Source of the DNA: an uncultured delta proteobacterium
GTDB taxonomy: Bacteria > Myxococcota_A > Polyangia > Polyangiales > Polyangiaceae
Assembly: GCA_903906315.1 (NCBI GenBank)
Contig: CAIVJW010000156.1
Location: forward strand, 1 to 64,000
Length of the DNA stretch: 64,000 bases
Reading direction: 5' to 3'
Numbering within the stretch: position 1 is the stretch's first letter; every line of letters starts with the position of its first letter. Below the pieces are notes generated by a model. That model was not told the DNA's origin, made no database searches, and saw only the letters and a list, made by a program, of their open reading frames with translations. This document shows, in pieces, positions 45,641 through 53,878 of this stretch. The translations under genes were made by a program, and so were the position numbers.

Positions 45641-47332
45641 ATGGCCCTCATCGCCTTCAGCAACGACCCGAAGATCGCCGAGCAGCAGATGCACGCGATC
45701 ATCTTCTACCTGACGTCGTTCGGTTACATCGACGGGGAGTTCGACGAGGCCGAGCGATCGTTCGTGCGCGACTACATTGCCAAGCTCGTCGCCGTCCGCG
45801 CCGACGAGGCCCACCTCGATCCGGACGCGCGCGCCGACGTCGTCGGGCGGTGGACGGAGCACTTCCACGAGGTGCTCGCCGAGAACGACGCGAAGATCCG
45901 CGCCCTGTTCACCGAGAGCGTGGCGGAGGGCGAGGACACGCACAAGTTCGTCCTCGCGAAGCTCAAGCTCCGCTGCTTCGAGCTGTTCAAGGACTTCGAC
46001 GAGGACAACCGCGCGGGCCTGCTCTCGACGGTCGACGAGCTGATGTACGCCGACGGGGTCGTGCACCCGAGCGAGCTGGCCTTCCGCAACGAGCTCTACC
46101 GGCTGCTCCTCGCGCCGATGGAGCTCGACGACGCGGAGATCGAGGCGATCCCCGCCGGCGCCGTGGTGATCGGCGAGGCGCGCACGCTCTCGGCGCGCCT
46201 CGCCGACCACCCGTTCCTCAAGACCTTCGAGTGGGAGTACGCGAAGGACGCCGAGACGTTCGCCAAGCAGGCCGAGACCGATCTCCACCTCATGCGGCGG
46301 GTGATGGAGAAGCTCGACGAGCAGCGCGCGCGGGGCGCGGGGCGGCTCGCGACGGGCGCCGATCTCGGCGCGTTCGCCGGGCAGGAGCCGTTCCTCGACG
46401 GGCACGTCTACGTGGTGCCGCCGCGCTCCGGCAAGGCCTACGAGCTGCTCGTGCTGGGCGACCTGCACGGCTGCTACTCGTGCCTGAAGGCCGCGCTGCT
46501 CCAGGCCGACTTCTTCGGCAAGGTGCAGGCCTACCACGACGATCCGGTCCACGCGCCCGAGATGAAGCTCGTCTTCCTGGGCGACTACATCGACCGAGGC
46601 CGCTTCAGCTACAGCGGCATCCTGCGCACGGCGATGGAGCTCTACCTCGCGGTGCCGGACCACGTGTACCTGCTGCGCGGCAACCACGAGTACTACGTCG
46701 AGTACAAGGGCCGCACGCTCGCGCCGGTGCGCCCCGCCGAGGCGTTCACCGCGATCGCCGACGTCGCGCCGAAGGAGGTCTTCTCGGCCTACATGAAGCT
46801 CTTCGAGGCGCTCCCGAACCTGCTGTTTTTCGACCGCACGATGTTCGTGCACGCGGGCATCCCGCGCGACGCGACGATCGCCGAGCGGTGGACGGGGCTC
46901 GAGTCGCTGAACGACCAGGAGATGCGCTTCCAGATGCTCTGGAGCGATCCGAGCGAGGCCGACGTGATCCCCGACGAGCTGCAGAAGGAGAACGCGCGGT
47001 TCCCGTTCGGGCGGCGCCAGTTCCGGTCCTTCATGGGCAAGCTCGGCGCGACGACGATGATCCGCGGCCACGAGCGTGTGGTCGAGGGGTTCCGCGAGAT
47101 CTACGACGCCCCCGAGGCGCGGCTGCTCAGCCTGTTCTCGGCCGGCGGGCGGACGAACGCGGACCTGCCGCCGCAGAGCAACTACCGCGAGGTCACGCCC
47201 ATGGCGCTGTCGATCTCGCATCGCGACGGGGTCACGCAGCTGAACCCGTTCGCGATCGAGTACGAGCGGTACAACGACCCTCGCTACAACTCCTTCTTCC
47301 GCGAGAGCCTCGCGGTCGAGGCCGCTCCGTGA
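45641..47332 (+). CDS. TerB-like domain fused to PPP-family protein phosphatase
   Basis: A 563-aa cytoplasmic protein. Residues about 1-170 are helical and acidic with TerB-like elements (TSFGYIDGEFDEAERSFVRDYI, VDELMYADGVVHPSELAF), a metal-associated module. Residues about 265-500 carry the complete PPP signature: GDLHGC (about 274), GDYIDRG (about 313), LRGNHE (about 345), HAGIPRD (about 403) and a late RGHE (about 474), so it should be a Mn/Fe-dependent Ser/Thr phosphatase. It may counter the many Ser/Thr kinases of such bacteria; the TerB part could sense metal or membrane stress. Confidence 0.85.
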   Translation: MALIAFSNDPKIAEQQMHAIIFYLTSFGYIDGEFDEAERSFVRDYIAKLVAVRADEAHLDPDARADVVGRWTEHFHEVLAENDAKIRALFTESVAEGEDTHKFVLAKLKLRCFELFKDFDEDNRAGLLSTVDELMYADGVVHPSELAFRNELYRLLLAPMELDDAEIEAIPAGAVVIGEARTLSARLADHPFLKTFEWEYAKDAETFAKQAETDLHLMRRVMEKLDEQRARGAGRLATGADLGAFAGQEPFLDGHVYVVPPRSGKAYELLVLGDLHGCYSCLKAALLQADFFGKVQAYHDDPVHAPEMKLVFLGDYIDRGRFSYSGILRTAMELYLAVPDHVYLLRGNHEYYVEYKGRTLAPVRPAEAFTAIADVAPKEVFSAYMKLFEALPNLLFFDRTMFVHAGIPRDATIAERWTGLESLNDQEMRFQMLWSDPSEADVIPDELQKENARFPFGRRQFRSFMGKLGATTMIRGHERVVEGFREIYDAPEARLLSLFSAGGRTNADLPPQSNYREVTPMALSISHRDGVTQLNPFAIEYERYNDPRYNSFFRESLAVEAAP

Positions 47333-47560
47333 CCGCGGGCGGCGGGCTGCACGCGCCCGCTGCACCCGGCTCTCCCTTCGAGGCGGCGCGACCCGGCTGC
47401 CGGTGCCGCTGCGGTGATCCGCGCGGAGGGAGCCCGTCGAGGCGCGGCGAGGCCGACGCCAGCCGGGCGATCCCGGTGGCTGGGCCGCCTCGCCCGTCGA
47501 ACGTGGCCACGTCGCCGACGCCGGCGGACTCGATCCGCCGAGAATCCGCCGCAGCGGTGC

Positions 47561-47566
47561 TAGGCT
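47561..47566 (+). promoter_or_regulatory. candidate -10 element (TAGGCT)
   Basis: Ends 8 nt before the TTG start at 47575. The 242 bp gap 47333-47574 otherwise holds nothing recognisable. Confidence 0.35.
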
Positions 47567-47574
47567 CGCCGCCG

Positions 47575-48216
47575 TTGCGACCCTTCACGCCTCGCCCGTC
47601 CGCCCGCGTCTGCGCGGGGCTCGTCGCCTGCCTCGGCCTCGCCGCGTGCCGCGCGTCCGTGCCGGATCCGAGGGACGCGGTGCGCGCCTACGCCGACGCG
47701 GCCGCGCGCGGGGACGCCGCGGCGCTGCGCGGGATGCTGAGCGACAAGGGGCGCCGCGCGCTCTCGGGCCCCGAGGTCGCCCGGCTGGTCGAGGATGAGC
47801 GCGCCGAGCTTCGGGACGCCGCGCGCGTCCTTTCGGCGCCCGGCGTCTCCGTGAAGGCCCGCGCCACGCTCCGCTGGGCGGATGGCGAGACGGCCTCGCT
47901 CGAGCTCCTCGACGGCGCCTACCGCGTCGCCGCGGCCGACGCGCTGCCGTCGGGGGCGAAGACCCCGGTGGAGGCGCTCGGCGCGCTCCGCCGCGTGCTC
48001 GCCCGACGCAGCTACGCGGGGCTCGTGCGGCTGCTCTCGCCGCAGACCCGCGGCGCGATCGAGGGCGATCTGCGCTCGCTCGTCGAGGGCCTCGAGCGGC
48101 CCGAGGGCCTCGAGGTGCGGGTCGCGGGGGACGCCGCCACGGTGCAGATCCCCGGCGGCCACGAGGTGAAGCTGCGCCGCGAGGCGGGCGTCTGGCACGT
48201 GGAGGACTTCGATTGA
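47575..48216 (+). CDS. lipoprotein of unknown function
   Basis: A 213-aa lipoprotein (lipobox GLAAC near residue 24) from a TTG; an in-frame GTG 18 nt upstream is possible but overlaps the suspected -10. The mature part has two similar halves, each with a helix of AVRAYADAAARGDAAALRGML type (second half ALGALRRVLARRSYAGLVRLL) followed by strands, like NTF2/DUF4878 proteins. Stop TGA overlaps the next gene's TTG (TTGA), so it is coupled to the DUF4159 gene. Confidence 0.7.
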   Translation: MRPFTPRPSARVCAGLVACLGLAACRASVPDPRDAVRAYADAAARGDAAALRGMLSDKGRRALSGPEVARLVEDERAELRDAARVLSAPGVSVKARATLRWADGETASLELLDGAYRVAAADALPSGAKTPVEALGALRRVLARRSYAGLVRLLSPQTRGAIEGDLRSLVEGLERPEGLEVRVAGDAATVQIPGGHEVKLRREAGVWHVEDFD

Positions 48217-49061
48217 CGCGAGGTGCGCCCGGGCGCGGCGGGGACGGCGGACGCTCTGACCCGGGCGCTCCGCGAGGCGGCGCCGCGCCGAGGATCCCGC
48301 GGCGGGGCGCGCTGGCGGCGATCGCCGGGGCGGCGGCGAGCCTGTGCACGGCGAGGCGCGCCCGCGCCTTCGGTGAGGAAGGCGCGTTCAACCCGCGGGT
48401 GCTCCTGACCGGGACGGCCGAGCTCGAGGGCGTGCGCGCGACCGCGCCGGCCCGCTGGGCGCGCGAGCTCATCGGTCGCACGAGCGCGCCCGCGCGGCTC
48501 TCGCCGTCCACCGTGCGCGCCGACGACCCTGCGCTGCTGGCCGAGCCGTTCGCCGTCTGGGGTGGCGGAGGCGACGTCCCACCGCTCACCGACCGCGAGG
48601 TGGGCGGGCTCGCGCGGTTCATCGCCCTCGGCGGCGTGCTGCTCGTCGACGACTTCGCCCCCGAGGAGGGCGGCGCCTTCCGCAAGGCCGCTCGCCGCGA
48701 GCTCGCGCGCGCCCTGCCGGAGGGCTCGCCGATCCCGATCGGCACGGAGAACGTCATCTTCCGCTCGTTCTACCTGCTCAAGCGCGCGGCGGGCCGGGTC
48801 GAGGGGCCGCCCAAGCTCGAGGCGATCATCCGCGGGGGACTCCCACAGGTGATCTTCTCGCAGCACGATCTGCTCGGCGCGCTCGCGCGGTCGTCGGGCG
48901 GCGTGCACCCGCTCTCGGTCACGCCCGGCGGCGAGCCGCAGCGCGAGCGGGCCGTGCGCCTCGCGGTCAACGTCGCGATGTACGTGCTGTGCTCGAACTA
49001 CAAGGACGACCAGGTGCACGCGAAGTTCCTCAAGGGGCGCAAGGGGGGCGGCGGCCCGTGA
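48213..49061 (+). CDS. DUF4159-family protein with export signal
   Basis: A 282-aa protein. PRRGALAAIAGAAASLC near residues 30-46 looks like a Tat-like signal. The mature domain starts NPRVLLTGTAELEG and contains the DUF4159 features LARFIALGGVLLVDDF and LKRAAGRVEGPPKLEAI, then VNVAMYVLCSNYKDDQ. DUF4159 genes normally sit with MoxR ATPase, DUF58 and VWA/BatA genes; here the VWA/GATase protein follows 10 bp later but MoxR and DUF58 are absent. The start is a TTG overlapping the previous stop, so its N-terminus is uncertain. Confidence 0.75.
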   Translation: MTRGAPGRGGDGGRSDPGAPRGGAAPRIPRRGALAAIAGAAASLCTARRARAFGEEGAFNPRVLLTGTAELEGVRATAPARWARELIGRTSAPARLSPSTVRADDPALLAEPFAVWGGGGDVPPLTDREVGGLARFIALGGVLLVDDFAPEEGGAFRKAARRELARALPEGSPIPIGTENVIFRSFYLLKRAAGRVEGPPKLEAIIRGGLPQVIFSQHDLLGALARSSGGVHPLSVTPGGEPQRERAVRLAVNVAMYVLCSNYKDDQVHAKFLKGRKGGGGP

Positions 49062-49071
49062 TCGCGCGCCC

Positions 49072-51306
49072 ATGATGACGCGAACCTTCTCCCTTTCGGG
49101 CGACCTCGGCCGCTCGTACGTCGTCGTCGCCGTGGCGCTCGCGGTGATCAGCGGCGCGCTGCTGATCGTCGAGATCGCGCGAGGCGGGCGCGATCGCCGC
49201 GCGCGCGTCGCGATCGGCGCGAGCGGGGTGCTCGCGGTCGTCGCGCTGCTCGCCGCCGTGCTGCGGCCGGTCGCCATCCTCTCGCGCGGAACCCTCGTCG
49301 GCCCGCGCGTCGTGGTGCTCGTCGACGGATCGCGGTCGATGGACCTGCCCGCGGACTCGGGCACGCGGCGCGAGGCGGCGGCGCGCGCTGTCGCCGATCT
49401 CTCGAGGCGCGCCTCGGACGTGCGACTCTCGGTCCTCCAGTTCGGCGAGGGCGCGCCGACGCCGATCGCGCCCGGCGTCGCCAGGCCGCTCGCGCGTTCC
49501 GACCTCGCGGCCGCGCTCGAGGCCGTGTCGCGATCGGCCGACGAGCGCCCGGCCGCGATCGTCGTGGTGTCCGACGGCCGCCTCGACCGCCCCGGCCCGG
49601 AGGGGACGGCGGCCGGGGTGCGCGCGGCGCTCGGCACGCTCGCCGTCCCCGTGCACACCGTGGCGGCGGCGCGGTCGGACCCGGTCGACGCGACCATCCG
49701 CGCCGTCCGCGCCGCGGGGGCGGCCGTCGCGCACCAGCCCTTCTCGCTGCGGGTCGAGATCGGGTGCTCCGGCGGGCTCTCGTGCGACGAGATCCCCGTG
49801 GTGGTCCGTGAGCTGCGCGAGCAGGGCGCGGCGACGCCGCTCGCGGCCGGCACGGCGCACGTCCGCGACGGCGTCGGCGCGGTCGAGCTCCCCATCACGA
49901 TCGAGCGGGCGGGCGCGCGCATCGTCGAGGTCGAGATCAAATCCCCCGCGGGCGACACGATCCCCGACGACGACCGCCGCCTCGTCACGCTCGACGTCAC
50001 GCGCGACCGCGTGCGCGTGCTGCACGTCGCGGGGCGGCCGACCTACGACGTGCGCGCGCTGCGCATGTGGCTCAAGTCGGACGCGTCGGTCGACGTCGTG
50101 GCCTTCTTCATCTTGCGCACCCCGACCGACGACGTCGTCGCCTCGCAGGACGAGCTCGCGCTCATCCCGTTCCCGGTCGACGAGCTCTTCACCGACCAGC
50201 TGCCGACCTTCGACGCCGTCGTCCTGCAGGACTTCAACGCGGAGCCGTACGGCCTGGCCAAGCACCTGCGGTCGCTCGCGCGCTACGTCGACAAGGGCGG
50301 CGGCCTCATCATGGTCGGCGGGCCCGACGCGTTCGTGTCCGGGCACTACGAGGGCTCTCCGCTCGCCGATGTGCTGCCCGTCGCGCTCCCGCGCGTCGAG
50401 CGCGAGAAGGACCGCGAGGCGGTGGGCGTCGACCTCGCGGGCTTCGTGCCGCGCTTCACCGAGGCCGGGCGCGGCGCGCCGGTGCTCGCGCCGCTCCGCG
50501 CCCTGATCGGCGAGGACCTGCCCGAGATGCCGGGCGTCGACCTGGTCGGCGACGCGCGCCCCGGTGCGACGGTGCTGCTCGCGCACCCGACGCGCACCAC
50601 GAAGCGCGGAGCGCCGATGCCGGTCCTCGCGCTCGGGGAGCATGGCAGTGGCCGCACGATGGCCCTCGGGATCGACGGGACGCACCGCCTCCTGTTTTCG
50701 AGCTTCGCCGCGAGCGCGGCGGGACGCGCGCACGGCGCCTTCTGGGACGCGATGCTCGGCTGGCTCATGCGCGACCCGCGCTTCGAGCCGGCCTCCGTCG
50801 ACGTGCGCGGCGGGTGCATCGCCGGCGCGGAGACCACGCTCCTCGTGCACCCCTTGCCCGGCGAAAAGGGCCCGCTGTCGGTGCGCGTGCGGCGCCTCGG
50901 CAGCGGCGAGGTCGTGCGCAGCGTAGCCGTGGCCCTCCCGCCGGAGGGCGGGCCCGTTTCGGTGGGCGTCGGCGTGCTCGAGGCGGGCGGCTACTCCGCC
51001 ACGGTCGAGATCGGCGCGGGCGAGGCGAAGGGGCCGACGACGCGACGCGACTTCGCCTGCGAGAAGGGCGGCGACGAGTGGGCCGATCCCCGCCCGGACG
51101 GCGACCGCCTGCGGGCCGTGGCCGCGGCGACCGGCGGCGCCGCCGTCGGAGCGGAGGACGCGGGCTCGCTCCCCTTGCCGGCTGCCACGCAGGTCGCGGC
51201 CGAGCGCCACGTGGCGCCGGTGCTGCCTCCTTGGGCCTGGACCCTCGCCGCCGCCGCGCTCCTCGGCGTTCACTGGATCGCGCGGCGACGCGCGGGCCTC
51301 GTGTAG
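49072..51306 (+). CDS. membrane protein with VWA-like and class I glutamine amidotransferase-like domains
   Basis: A 744-aa inner-membrane protein. Two TM helices are at about 15-33 and 48-66. A VWA-like region follows with VVVLVDGSRSMDLPADSG (a MIDAS-like DxSxS partial: D-G-S-R-S) and VVVSDGRLDR. The middle (about 315-560) resembles the DUF1355/GATase domain: LHVAGRPTYDVRALRMWLKSD, ARYVDKGGGLIMVGGPDAFV, ALGEHGSGRTMALGIDG. The last TM helix is near 720-738, with a RRR anchor. This protein type accompanies DUF4159; its role in envelope/aerotolerance-like complexes is unproven. Confidence 0.82.
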   Translation: MMTRTFSLSGDLGRSYVVVAVALAVISGALLIVEIARGGRDRRARVAIGASGVLAVVALLAAVLRPVAILSRGTLVGPRVVVLVDGSRSMDLPADSGTRREAAARAVADLSRRASDVRLSVLQFGEGAPTPIAPGVARPLARSDLAAALEAVSRSADERPAAIVVVSDGRLDRPGPEGTAAGVRAALGTLAVPVHTVAAARSDPVDATIRAVRAAGAAVAHQPFSLRVEIGCSGGLSCDEIPVVVRELREQGAATPLAAGTAHVRDGVGAVELPITIERAGARIVEVEIKSPAGDTIPDDDRRLVTLDVTRDRVRVLHVAGRPTYDVRALRMWLKSDASVDVVAFFILRTPTDDVVASQDELALIPFPVDELFTDQLPTFDAVVLQDFNAEPYGLAKHLRSLARYVDKGGGLIMVGGPDAFVSGHYEGSPLADVLPVALPRVEREKDREAVGVDLAGFVPRFTEAGRGAPVLAPLRALIGEDLPEMPGVDLVGDARPGATVLLAHPTRTTKRGAPMPVLALGEHGSGRTMALGIDGTHRLLFSSFAASAAGRAHGAFWDAMLGWLMRDPRFEPASVDVRGGCIAGAETTLLVHPLPGEKGPLSVRVRRLGSGEVVRSVAVALPPEGGPVSVGVGVLEAGGYSATVEIGAGEAKGPTTRRDFACEKGGDEWADPRPDGDRLRAVAAATGGAAVGAEDAGSLPLPAATQVAAERHVAPVLPPWAWTLAAAALLGVHWIARRRAGLV

Positions 51307-51365
51307 CTTCGTCGGGGCGAGGACTCCGCTTGCAATCGGTCCTCGCGAACCGTAGCGTCGCAGCC

Positions 51366-51803
51366 GTGAGGGTCCGTCAGGACGGGGCAGGGGCGGCGGT
51401 GAGGCTCGGCGGGGCCTCGGGCTCGCGCGCGTTCGTGCTGGCGTTCGTCGTGATCGCGGGCTGCGGCTCGAGCGGCGACGCGACCTCGGCCACCCCAGGC
51501 GATTCGACGACGTCGGTCGTCGGTGGCGGCGGAGGCGGCGAGGGCGGGACCGGCGGCCAAGGCGGCCAGGCGGGCGTCGGCGGCGCCGGTGGTCGAGCGG
51601 GTGGAGGCGGCGCGGGCGTCGGCGGTGCCCCTGCGCACGGTCGCTCTGCCGGCGACCTCGTGAGCGCGGGCCAGGTGGCCAGGAGCCCCGGCTTCAAGAT
51701 GGTGTTCACCCTCGGACAGCCGAGCCAGAACCAAGAGAAGATGTCGTCGCCGAAGTACCGAGTCCAGGGCGGGCTCGTCGGCGCCAGCGGGAGCTTGCCA
51801 TGA
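51366..51803 (+). CDS. short lipoprotein with Gly-rich linker
   Basis: A 145-aa lipoprotein (lipobox VIAGC near residue 34). Residues about 35-92 are a Gly-rich linker (VGGGGGGEGGTGGQGGQAG and similar). The end carries FKMVFTLGQPSQNQEKMSSPKYRVQGGL, a pattern found in myxobacterial proteins close to surface beta-structures. The stop overlaps the ATG of the collagen-like protein gene (ATGA), implying coupled expression and perhaps an anchor for it. Confidence 0.65.
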   Translation: MRVRQDGAGAAVRLGGASGSRAFVLAFVVIAGCGSSGDATSATPGDSTTSVVGGGGGGEGGTGGQGGQAGVGGAGGRAGGGGAGVGGAPAHGRSAGDLVSAGQVARSPGFKMVFTLGQPSQNQEKMSSPKYRVQGGLVGASGSLP

Positions 51804-53419
51804 GGAATCGTTCGGTCCGTCGTGGGCTGTTGTCGGCAACTGCGGTGCTCTGCGCGCTGACGGCATTCGGTGGCGCAGCGAGCGCGGCCGGCGTGCCGAC
51901 GACGGTCACGCACCAGGGGCGCCTCTATGACGCGAACAACGAGCCCATCTCGCAGCAGATGGACATCAAGTTCGCCATCTACGACACCCCAGGTGCGAAG
52001 AACCCGCTATGGACCGAGACGCACGCCGTCTCGTTCGATGACGGGTATTTCTCGGTCGCGCTGGGATCGGTGGCCCCGTTCGACAAGCTCTTCGACGGCT
52101 CGGTCCGGTACCTCGGGATCAGCGTCGGCGCCGATCCGGAGATGACCCCGCGGGCGGAGGTGGGCAGCGTCCCGTACGCCCTCCTCGCCGGGGACGTGAA
52201 TGGTGACATCCACCCGTCGTCCGTGACGGTGAATGGCACGCTCGTGATCGATGGCAATGGCAAATGGGTCGGTCCGGCCGTCGGTCTCCAGGGGCCGCAG
52301 GGCCCCGCGGGCGCCGCCGGTCCCGCGGGCGCTGCCGGTCCTGCGGGCGCTGCCGGTCCTGCGGGCGCGGTTGGTCCTGCCGGGGCCATCGGTCCTCAGG
52401 GCCCCGTGGGGCCGCAGGGCCTCGCTGGCAAGGACGGCGCCGCGGGAGCCGTCGGTCCGGCGGGCGTCGCGGGTGCGCAGGGGCCGGCCGGCAAGGACGG
52501 GTCGGCCGACACCGCGTGCCCCGGGCCGCGCATCGGTGGTGCGTGCCTGCTGGGCCACAGCAACCTGCAGCAGAGCGCGTTCGTCGGCGCCGCGCTGCAG
52601 TGCGCGACGCTGGGCGGGGACATCTGCACCGACAGCCAGGCGTGGCCCTTCACCGTCGGCATCTGGCAGAACCAGTACCTCGGGACGACGGTCGCCGGGA
52701 GCGCGCACTGGACGGCGTCCTTCGGCGACAACGACGCCGGCTACTGGTCGGGCGCCAACGGTGGCACGGGCGACGATCACAGCAGCAACAGCGCGTACGG
52801 CTACGTCTGCTGCGGCGGTTCGACGCCGGTGAACTCGCGCGTGAAGGCGCAGGCGGTTGGCGGCGTCCAGGTGACGGCGATCCACAACGCCGCGGACACG
52901 AACTGGGCCGGTGCGGTGGCCTACTGCGGTGCGCTCAACTCGGATATCTGCAGCGACTCGCAGACGCTCATCATCCGGAAGGCCGGCTTCCTCACGGTCG
53001 CGAACTGGACGAACTCGCACGCGGACAACGACGCGAGCCTCTACAACGCGATCACCGGGCAGACGAGCGACGACACGCACCCGTCATACACCTACGGATT
53101 CGCGTGCTGCGCGTCGAACCTGCCGCTGGACCTGAAGTGCCCGGTCGCGCCGACGTCGGGCGTCTGCGCCGTCTCCATTCACAACACGGCGGACACGGCC
53201 TTCGAGGCCGCGGCGACGGCGTGCGCCAGCCAGGGCGCCGACCTCTGCTCCACGGCCCAGGCCTCCGTGCTCCGCACCGTGAACCAGCTGACGGTGCCGG
53301 TCTGGACGAACTCGCATTCGGACAACGACTCGAGCAACGCCGCGGTCGGCGTGGGTAACGGCGTGCCCGACAACCCGCTGCTCACCGCGCAGTACGGCTA
53401 CGCCTGCTGCGTTAAGTAG
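51800..53419 (+). CDS. secreted collagen-like protein with three Cys-rich repeat domains
   Basis: A 539-aa secreted protein. Sec signal (FGGAASAAG near residue 30), then a beta domain of about 110 residues (THQGRLYDANNEPISQQMDI to PRAEVGSVPYALLAGD) that often precedes collagen stretches. Collagen-like Gly-X-Y triplets run from about 162 to 235 (GPQGPAGAAGPAGAAGPAG). Three related domains follow (about 236-335, 350-432, 440-538), each with a CA-L-G-DICTDSQ / DLCSTAQ block, a Trp-Thr-N-S-H-DND block and a terminal YGYACC. The paired Cys suggest disulfides. Probably a surface or matrix adhesin. The 3' end is followed by a hairpin and a repeat array. Confidence 0.85.
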   Translation: MRNRSVRRGLLSATAVLCALTAFGGAASAAGVPTTVTHQGRLYDANNEPISQQMDIKFAIYDTPGAKNPLWTETHAVSFDDGYFSVALGSVAPFDKLFDGSVRYLGISVGADPEMTPRAEVGSVPYALLAGDVNGDIHPSSVTVNGTLVIDGNGKWVGPAVGLQGPQGPAGAAGPAGAAGPAGAAGPAGAVGPAGAIGPQGPVGPQGLAGKDGAAGAVGPAGVAGAQGPAGKDGSADTACPGPRIGGACLLGHSNLQQSAFVGAALQCATLGGDICTDSQAWPFTVGIWQNQYLGTTVAGSAHWTASFGDNDAGYWSGANGGTGDDHSSNSAYGYVCCGGSTPVNSRVKAQAVGGVQVTAIHNAADTNWAGAVAYCGALNSDICSDSQTLIIRKAGFLTVANWTNSHADNDASLYNAITGQTSDDTHPSYTYGFACCASNLPLDLKCPVAPTSGVCAVSIHNTADTAFEAAATACASQGADLCSTAQASVLRTVNQLTVPVWTNSHSDNDSSNAAVGVGNGVPDNPLLTAQYGYACCVK

Positions 53420-53423
53420 AGAT

Positions 53424-53441
53424 GGGGCCGCGAGCGGCCCC
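53424..53441 (+). terminator. 7-bp GC hairpin after the collagen-like gene
   Basis: GGGGCCG, loop CGAG, CGGCCCC, starting 5 nt after the TAG at 53419. A stable stem without U-tract. It merges with the first unit of the 90-bp repeat array. Confidence 0.5.
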
Positions 53442-53776
53442 AAACCCCACGGTCCTTCGGACCGTTCGCGCGGCGCGGGCCGCGCGTTCGGCTGGGGCGG
53501 TGGCGTGGTCGCGGGGGGCGCGAGCGGCCCCAAACCCCACGGTCCTTCGGACCGTTCGCGCGGCGCGGGCCGCGCGTTCGGCTGGGGCGGTGGCGTGATC
53601 GCGGGGGGCGCGAGCGGCCCCAAACCGCACGGTCGTTCGGACCGTTCGCGCGGCGCGGGCCGCGCGTTCGGCTGGGGCGGTGGCGTGGTCGCGGGGGGCG
53701 CGAGCGGCCCCAAACCGCACGGTCGTTCGGACCGTTCGCGCGGCGTGGGCCGCGCGTTCGGCTGGGGCGGTGGCGT
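53431..53776. repeat. 90-bp intergenic tandem repeat, nearly four copies
   Basis: Units start at 53431, 53521, 53611 and 53701 (CGAGCGGCCCCAAACC), period exactly 90 bp, the last partial. Copies differ by single bases (CCCAC/CGCAC, TCC/TCG, GTGG/GTGA). Each contains a hairpin: ACGGTCC-TTC-GGACCGT in the first two copies, weakened by a CG change in the others. Together with flanks it fills the 459-bp gap 53420-53878 between the collagen-like gene and holA. Because 90 is a multiple of three, several frames stay open and spell repetitive peptides that are not convincing genes. Confidence 0.9.
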
Positions 53777-53878
53777 GAGCGATCGTTCGGGCCCGGCGCA
53801 CGGCGAAGTGCGCGCGGAAGCGAGCTTGCCGGTTGGCTCGTCCTTGACGCGACGCGCGCCCCGCTCGATGCGTGCGCC

